Source of the DNA: Hungateiclostridiaceae bacterium UBA1305
GTDB taxonomy: Bacteria > Bacillota > Clostridia > Acetivibrionales > DTU013
NCBI GenBank assembly: GCA_002307275.1
Contig: DBTX01000029.1
Coordinates: 1 to 10,017, forward strand
DNA: 10,017 nt
Direction of reading: 5' to 3'
Shown: piece after piece, positions 6,172 through 10,017 of the stretch
Position numbering within the stretch: the stretch's first letter is position 1
How the letters are laid out: each line of letters opens with the position of its first letter
The notes under the pieces: model-generated
What the model saw: only the letters and a program-made list of their open reading frames with translations
The model's database searches: none
What the model was told of the DNA's origin: nothing
Translations under genes and position numbers: made by a program

Positions 6172-7017
6172 CTACGCCACAATATCTTTCAAATATCTGC
6201 TTAATGCATCCTGCCACGAAGGCATTTTTTCAAATCCGTTTTCTACAAGCTTGTCCTTACTCATCCTGCTGTTCTTGGGCCTCCCGGCTTTGGCAGGATA
6301 GGCCGTACTATCCACTGGTGTCACCTTCACCTTCATTCCAGCCTGCCTGAAAATCTCACAGGCAAACTCATACCAGCTGCAAAGCCCTTCATTCGTGGCA
6401 TGGTAACGTCCGTACTTTTCCGTTTCCATCATGTCTACCAGAAGCCTTGCCAAATCATATGTATATGTCGGAGAACCAATCTGATCATCAACTACCGCCA
6501 AGCTCTCCCTGGTCTTCCCAAGATTCAGCATGGTTCTGACAAAGTTTTTCCCATTTATACCGAATACCCATGAAATCCGAACAATAAAAAACTTTTCGAG
6601 ATGCTTCTCAACTGCAAGCTCCCCCTCATACTTCGACGCACCATAAACATTGAGCGGTTCCCGCTGATCGTCAGGTTCCCAGTGTCTTTCTCCCTGTCCG
6701 TTGAATACATAATCCGTACTGATATACATCATCTTAATATTTAATGCCTTGCATACCCTTGCAATATTCTCTGTCCCATATCCATTGACCCTGAAACATA
6801 TCTCCTGATTCTCCTCCGCAGCATCTACCGCTGTGTAAGCAGCACAGTGAATAACCGCCTCCGCCTGCGAATTGGAAATCACAGAATTGACCGAGGTTTC
6901 ATCTGTAATATCCATTTCATCAATATCCACGCCTATCGCAGTATGCCCGCGTTTTTCCAGTTCATTTGCCACATCATAGCCTAATTGACCTTTTACCCCT
7001 GTCACTAATACTCTCAT
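6172..7017 (-). CDS. rfbD: dTDP-4-dehydrorhamnose reductase
   Basis: RfbD (RmlD) reduces dTDP-4-keto-L-rhamnose at C4 with NAD(P)H to give dTDP-L-rhamnose, the last step of the pathway. The 281-residue protein has VTGVKGQLGYDV (5-16, Rossmann glycine motif), HCAAYTAVDAAEE (57-69), YISTDYVFNGQG (98-109) with the catalytic Thr101, and VYGASKYEGE (124-133) with the Y125/K129 pair. SRMSKDKLVENGF near the C-terminus is also typical. The ATG overlaps the rfbB stop in an ATGA arrangement, so the two are translationally coupled. Length and motifs fit an intact enzyme. Confidence 0.97.
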   Translation of the reverse strand: MRVLVTGVKGQLGYDVANELEKRGHTAIGVDIDEMDITDETSVNSVISNSQAEAVIHCAAYTAVDAAEENQEICFRVNGYGTENIARVCKALNIKMMYISTDYVFNGQGERHWEPDDQREPLNVYGASKYEGELAVEKHLEKFFIVRISWVFGINGKNFVRTMLNLGKTRESLAVVDDQIGSPTYTYDLARLLVDMMETEKYGRYHATNEGLCSWYEFACEIFRQAGMKVKVTPVDSTAYPAKAGRPKNSRMSKDKLVENGFEKMPSWQDALSRYLKDIVA

Positions 7018-8045
7018 GCCAGTCTCTCTCCATACATATTAATGAAATAATTCACATAAGAGCCATTGATGATGTTCTCCCACCATTCTCTGTTTTCCAG
7101 ATACCATTCAATGGTCTGTTGAATTCCCGTATCAAAATTGTATTGCGGCTTCCAGCCAAGCTCATTTTCTAATTTCTTGGGATCTATAGCATACCTTAAA
7201 TCATGCCCTGGCCTGTCAGTTACATAACGGATCAACGTTTCCGGCTTTTCAAGTGCCTTAAGTATTGTTTTAACTACCTCCAGATTGGTTCTCTCATTAT
7301 GTCCGCCTATATTATATACTTCACCGATACGTCCATTATGCAGAATCAAATCAATCGCAGAACAATGATCCATTACATGCAGCCAATCCCGTACGTTCTC
7401 TCCCTTACCGTATACCGGGAGTTCTTCATCTGTAAGAGCACGGCTGATCATTAATGGAATCAGTTTTTCCGGGAAATGATACGGGCCATAGTTGTTGCTG
7501 CATCTGCTGATGGTCACAGGCAGTTTAAAGGTCCGGTAATATGCCAGTACAAATAAATCCGCACTGGCTTTGGAGCTGCTGTAAGGGCTGGAGGTATGCA
7601 GTGGAGTTTCTTCCGTGAAGAACAAATCCGTTCTGTCCAGCGGCAGGTCGCCATATACTTCATCCGTGGATACCTGGTGATATCGTGTTACGCCGCAAGC
7701 TTTCGAAGCTTCCAGCAGCACCTGTGTACCCAGAACATTTGTCCTTACGAAAATTCCGGGATCCGTTATGGAACGATCCACATGAGTCTCGGCAGCGAAG
7801 TTTACAACTGTATCAAACTGCTCTTTCTTAAATAAATCCATGATGAAATCACAATCAGCAATATCACCTTTAACAAATTCATAATTAGGCTTATTTTCTA
7901 TGGACTTCAATGTTTCCAGATTACCGGCATACGTGAGTAAATCAAGATTAACAATCGTATACTCCGGATACTTGTCCACCATATACTGAACAAAGTTCCC
8001 GCCTATAAATCCAGCCCCACCGGTTACTAATATTTTCACACTCAA
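7014..8045 (-). CDS. rfbB: dTDP-glucose 4,6-dehydratase
   Basis: RfbB (RmlB) dehydrates dTDP-glucose to dTDP-4-keto-6-deoxyglucose using tightly bound NAD. The 343-residue sequence shows VTGGAGFIGGNFV (7-19), NLDLLTYAGNLETL (33-46), NFAAETHVDRSI (82-93), the diagnostic STDEVYG (126-132) with catalytic Asp128/Glu129, and SPYSSSKAS (Y155/K159). RCSNNYGPYHFPEKLIPLMI is a further hallmark. No ATG fits the N-terminus. The start is either TTG at 8045, overlapping the rfbA stop (TTGA) with GGAAGG about 7 bases upstream, or GTG at 8039, which gives the family-like start MKILVTGG. I list TTG because of the overlap, but GTG is equally plausible. It is coupled to rfbD by an ATGA overlap. Confidence 0.96.
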   Translation of the reverse strand: MSVKILVTGGAGFIGGNFVQYMVDKYPEYTIVNLDLLTYAGNLETLKSIENKPNYEFVKGDIADCDFIMDLFKKEQFDTVVNFAAETHVDRSITDPGIFVRTNVLGTQVLLEASKACGVTRYHQVSTDEVYGDLPLDRTDLFFTEETPLHTSSPYSSSKASADLFVLAYYRTFKLPVTISRCSNNYGPYHFPEKLIPLMISRALTDEELPVYGKGENVRDWLHVMDHCSAIDLILHNGRIGEVYNIGGHNERTNLEVVKTILKALEKPETLIRYVTDRPGHDLRYAIDPKKLENELGWKPQYNFDTGIQQTIEWYLENREWWENIINGSYVNYFINMYGERLA

Positions 8046-8926
8046 TACCTGACCTTCCCTTCAGCCACCCTTTTCAAATGTTCCCCATACGGTGACTTGC
8101 CGTATCGCTCAGCTGAATCCAGCAGCTTTCCGGTATCAATCCAACCGTTGATAAATGCGATCTCCTCCGGTGCCGATATCTCTATCCCCTGCCTTTTCTG
8201 GATCATTTGAATGAAAGAGGTCGCTTCCACCAGACTGTCCATTGTTCCAGTATCCAGCCACGCATAGCCTCTTCCAAGAAGCTTGACATTAAGGCTTCCA
8301 TCCTCCAGGTACAAACGATTTAAATCAGTGATCTCCAGTTCTCCTCTTGGACTTGGCTTCAACTTTTTCGTCAGCCCGACTACTCTTTTGTCATAGAAAT
8401 AAAGTCCAGTAATACAATAGTTGCTCTTTGGTTCCCTGGGTTTCTCTTCTACAGAAATCACTTTCCCATTTTCGTCAAACTCTACGATACCAAATCGCTC
8501 GGGATCATTGACATAATACCCGAAGATCGTAGCCTGCCCCTTATCTATATCTTCTACCGCCTGTTTCAAAATCTGACTAAAGCCATTGCCATAAAAAATA
8601 TTATCGCCAAGTACCATCGCACAAGATTCGTCTCCAATGAATTCCTCTCCGAGAAGAAATGCCTGGGCCAATCCATCCGGAGACGGCTGAACCTTATAGG
8701 ACAGATGAACGCCATATTGGCTGCCATCACCCAAAAGTCGCTCAAAGTTCGGCAAATCCGCTGGTGTTGAAATCAGCAGAATATCCTGTATTCCTGCAAG
8801 CATAAGCGTTGACAATGGGTAGTAAACCATTGGTTTATCATATACGGGCAGCAGTTGTTTGGATGTAACCATAGTTAGTGGATATAGCCGGGTGCCTGCG
8901 CCACCGGCAAGAATGATACCTTTCAT
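8042..8926 (-). CDS. rfbA: Glucose-1-phosphate thymidylyltransferase
   Basis: RfbA (RmlA) makes dTDP-glucose from dTTP and glucose-1-phosphate. It is the first and usually feedback-inhibited step of dTDP-L-rhamnose synthesis. The 294-residue protein has the nucleotidyltransferase signature MKGIILAGGAGTRLYPLT (residues 1-18) and SKQLLPVYDKPMVYYPLSTLM (22-42). It also has VQPSPDGLAQAFLLGEEFIG (79-98) and the metal-binding LGDN with Asp108. VVEEKP-like and ARRG-like elements appear as VISVEEKPREPKSNY and RGYAWLDTGT further on. Length matches short RmlA enzymes. The ATG has only a weak GAG site. A 7-codon mini-ORF (8953-8930) ends 3 bases before it and may feed ribosomes into it. This is the first gene of the rhamnose operon. 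Confidence 0.97.
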   Translation of the reverse strand: MKGIILAGGAGTRLYPLTMVTSKQLLPVYDKPMVYYPLSTLMLAGIQDILLISTPADLPNFERLLGDGSQYGVHLSYKVQPSPDGLAQAFLLGEEFIGDESCAMVLGDNIFYGNGFSQILKQAVEDIDKGQATIFGYYVNDPERFGIVEFDENGKVISVEEKPREPKSNYCITGLYFYDKRVVGLTKKLKPSPRGELEITDLNRLYLEDGSLNVKLLGRGYAWLDTGTMDSLVEATSFIQMIQKRQGIEISAPEEIAFINGWIDTGKLLDSAERYGKSPYGEHLKRVAEGKVRY

Positions 8927-8938
8927 ACTTTACTCGTA

Positions 8939-8955
8939 TGATGTATTTAACATCA
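8939..8955 (-). repeat. Small inverted repeat just upstream of rfbA
   Basis: TGATGT-TAAAT-ACATCA on the minus strand is a perfect 6-bp stem with a 5-base loop. It ends about 13 bases before the rfbA start and overlaps the start of a 7-codon mini-ORF (8953-8930). It could influence rfbA initiation; there is no direct support. Confidence 0.4.
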
Positions 8956-8973
8956 ATACATTCCTTTCCCCAT

Positions 8974-9039
8974 TTATATCTGTTGTACGCTCTCGGAAAC
9001 TCCGAGGGCTTTATTTATCTGATTCTTGAGACTCCACAT
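8974..9039 (-). CDS. Possible 21-residue leader peptide upstream of rfbA
   Basis: I do not recognise this peptide. On the minus strand ATG at 9039 is preceded by AGGGGGTG with an 8-base spacer, one of the strongest ribosome binding sites in the window and better than that of rfbA itself. The frame is 21 codons and ends in TAA at 8974, 47 bases before rfbA. It starts MWSLKNQINKALGV and ends SVQQI. It has no hydrophobic segment and no run of a single regulatory amino acid. A hairpin (8989-9009) lies inside its coding sequence, so translation would unfold that hairpin. It may be a leader peptide, a tiny protein, or the start of a gene cut short by rearrangement near the neighbouring insertion sequence. 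Expression is not shown. Confidence 0.35.
   Translation of the reverse strand: MWSLKNQINKALGVSESVQQI
8989..9009 (+). repeat. GC-rich hairpin in the rfbA leader, terminator-like on plus
   Basis: On plus GCTCTCGGA pairs with TCCGAGGGC (9 pairs, one G-U) around a 3-base AAC loop, followed by TTTATTTAT. That has the shape of an intrinsic terminator for plus-strand transcription. On the minus strand the same stem has one C-A mismatch and no T-run, so it would be a leader hairpin rather than a terminator. No plus-strand gene lies to its left. Confidence 0.5.
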
Positions 9040-9107
9040 TTCTGTTTCACCCCCTACAAATCAGTAAAATTTGTTATTAAATTTTCCAGCTATATTCACC
9101 AGTTAAT

Positions 9108-9137
9108 ACAATAATAGGTACCAACCTGCCTTGACAA
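9108..9137 (-). promoter_or_regulatory. Candidate promoter for the rhamnose operon
   Basis: On the minus strand TTGTCA (9137-9132) and TATTGT (9113-9108) are 18 bases apart. An overlapping TATTAT (9116-9111) gives a 15-base spacer instead. The -35 falls at or inside the presumed end of the neighbouring insertion sequence, so the element may contribute it. This is a weak call, made because a promoter is needed upstream of the leader ORF and nothing better is visible. Confidence 0.28.
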
Positions 9138-10017
9138 AGTGTCGCCACCGTGAAAATGGAAATGTATGGATATTGTTTCCATATAATCTGTTTCTGGAGG
9201 CGCTATATGTTACGACATTGGGATTCCCATGAGAATTATCAGTTCAATTTAAGGCTCAAGCTCATTATGCATTTTTCTACACAAAAAAGTAGGATATCAA
9301 AGCTGGACAAGAGCATTTCCAAACTCTATCTGCTCAACCTGGATAGCCTACTTCCTGTCGTCAAGCCATTATACTCTGATTTCGGCAGGCCCGCCAAAAA
9401 TCAGCAGAGTATTATCAGATCACTCGTATTAATGCTTGATAGACACAAATATTCTATCACCAATTGGGCCGGTGAGGTAGCCTCTGATCCACTTCTTTTT
9501 GACTTGTGTGGATTTGAAGACACCGCTCCCTCTGTTGCCAGCTATTACGATTTTCTCGTTCGACTATGGCAAAGCTCCCAAGAATTACACGTTTGCAGGA
9601 AACTTAAAAGCAAACGCTTTACTGCAAAGCCTAAGAAAAAGCTCAAACAGAACGAAAAACTACCATCAAGGAAACCTGGTTCAGTGAAACGTCTTGTGGA
9701 AAAAGCCCTTAATGGCAAGCTGAGAAATTTTTGCCCCGAACGTATTTTACAAAAGCTTTTAAAGTGCTGTGTTGTCGATACTTCCGCAAAAATGGGTATC
9801 TTGGGTAATGTAGATACTTTTTCCTTTGCCGGTGACGGTTCCCCCTATTACTCCGGTGCGAGCCACTACGGAGTAAAGACTTGTGATTGCCGTTCCAAAG
9901 GCGTTTTTAATTGCTCCTGCCCTAGAAGATTTTCCGACCCTGATGCCAAGTGGTGCTGGAACAGTTACCGGGAATAATGGTTTTTCGGAAGCACCTTATA
10001 TGCAATCACTGCCTCTG
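9131..10017 (+). mobile_element. Second insertion sequence, left part only (DDE transposase type)
   Basis: The right edge of the window is occupied by an insertion sequence whose transposase reads rightwards and out of the window. It is of a different family from the IS66 element at the left edge. Its left end is not certain. The DNA between 9119 and 9206 changes from AT-rich leader to a more GC-rich stretch (GACAAAGTGTCGCCACCG), which is a plausible terminal region. Without the other end I cannot confirm the inverted repeat or a target duplication. Confidence 0.6.
9207..10017 (+). pseudogene. DDE transposase, N-terminal part, interrupted by an in-frame stop
   Basis: The frame starts at ATG 9207 with GGAGG about 7 bases upstream; an earlier in-frame ATG at 9150 lacks a site. 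The first 256 codons resemble transposases of the large IS4/IS5/IS1182-like DDE group found in Clostridia. There is an N-terminal helical region with SDFGRPAKNQQSIIRSLVLML (about residues 60-80), a SVASYYDFLVRLW block, a basic linker rich in Lys/Arg, then FAGDGSPYYSGAS with Asp210 as the likely first catalytic Asp. A CDC/CSC cysteine cluster follows. A TAA at 9975-9977 interrupts the frame after WNSYRE. The same frame then continues with WFFGSTLYAITAS to the window end, which reads as the natural continuation of this domain (related proteins have Y/WFYGHTLY here). It is therefore most likely inactivated by a point mutation. The exact IS family is not assigned. Confidence 0.75.

Noticed and set aside
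9150..9206. Longer start of the transposase at 9150
   Set aside because: There is no ribosome binding site before it, whereas ATG 9207 has GGAGG at good spacing. The extra 19 residues do not look like the family N-terminus.

Overview
The window looks like part of a surface- or exo-polysaccharide locus from a low-GC, Gram-positive anaerobe of the Clostridia, plausibly a Lachnospiraceae-like gut bacterium. This placement is inferred from the AT-rich intergenic DNA, strong GGAGG/AGGGGG ribosome binding sites, a cyclic-di-GMP-I riboswitch of the type common in Clostridia, and the style of the proteins. No taxonomic marker gene is present.

Layout from right to left, because almost everything is on the minus strand. 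At the right edge (about 9131-10017, plus strand) lies a partial insertion sequence. Its DDE-type transposase is interrupted by an in-frame TAA. Next comes a leader (8927-9130) with a well-spaced small ORF and a hairpin. It precedes a tightly coupled dTDP-L-rhamnose operon in the order rfbA-rfbB-rfbD-rfbC (8926 to 5580; A/B and B/D overlap by 4 bp). After a 212-bp gap come a papain-family cysteine peptidase without a signal peptide (5367-4477), GDP-mannose 4,6-dehydratase gmd (4421-3369), GDP-L-fucose synthase fcl (3324-2383) and UDP-glucose 4-epimerase galE (2325-1312). Together these genes convert glucose-1-phosphate, GDP-mannose and UDP-glucose into dTDP-L-rhamnose, GDP-L-fucose and UDP-galactose. 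The window therefore holds a sugar-nucleotide supply module and contains no glycosyltransferase, flippase or polymerase.

Downstream of galE is a separate, apparently complete transcription unit on the same strand. It has a good sigma-A promoter (1182-1154), a cyclic-di-GMP-I (GEMM-I) riboswitch (1115-1001), a 49-residue protein that is nearly all signal peptide or membrane anchor (933-784), and an intrinsic terminator (645-611). This second-messenger-controlled secreted peptide, or truncated surface protein, next to a polysaccharide precursor cluster is the most interesting signal in the window. The left edge (1-503) is the left end of an IS66-family element carrying tnpA and the first codons of tnpB.
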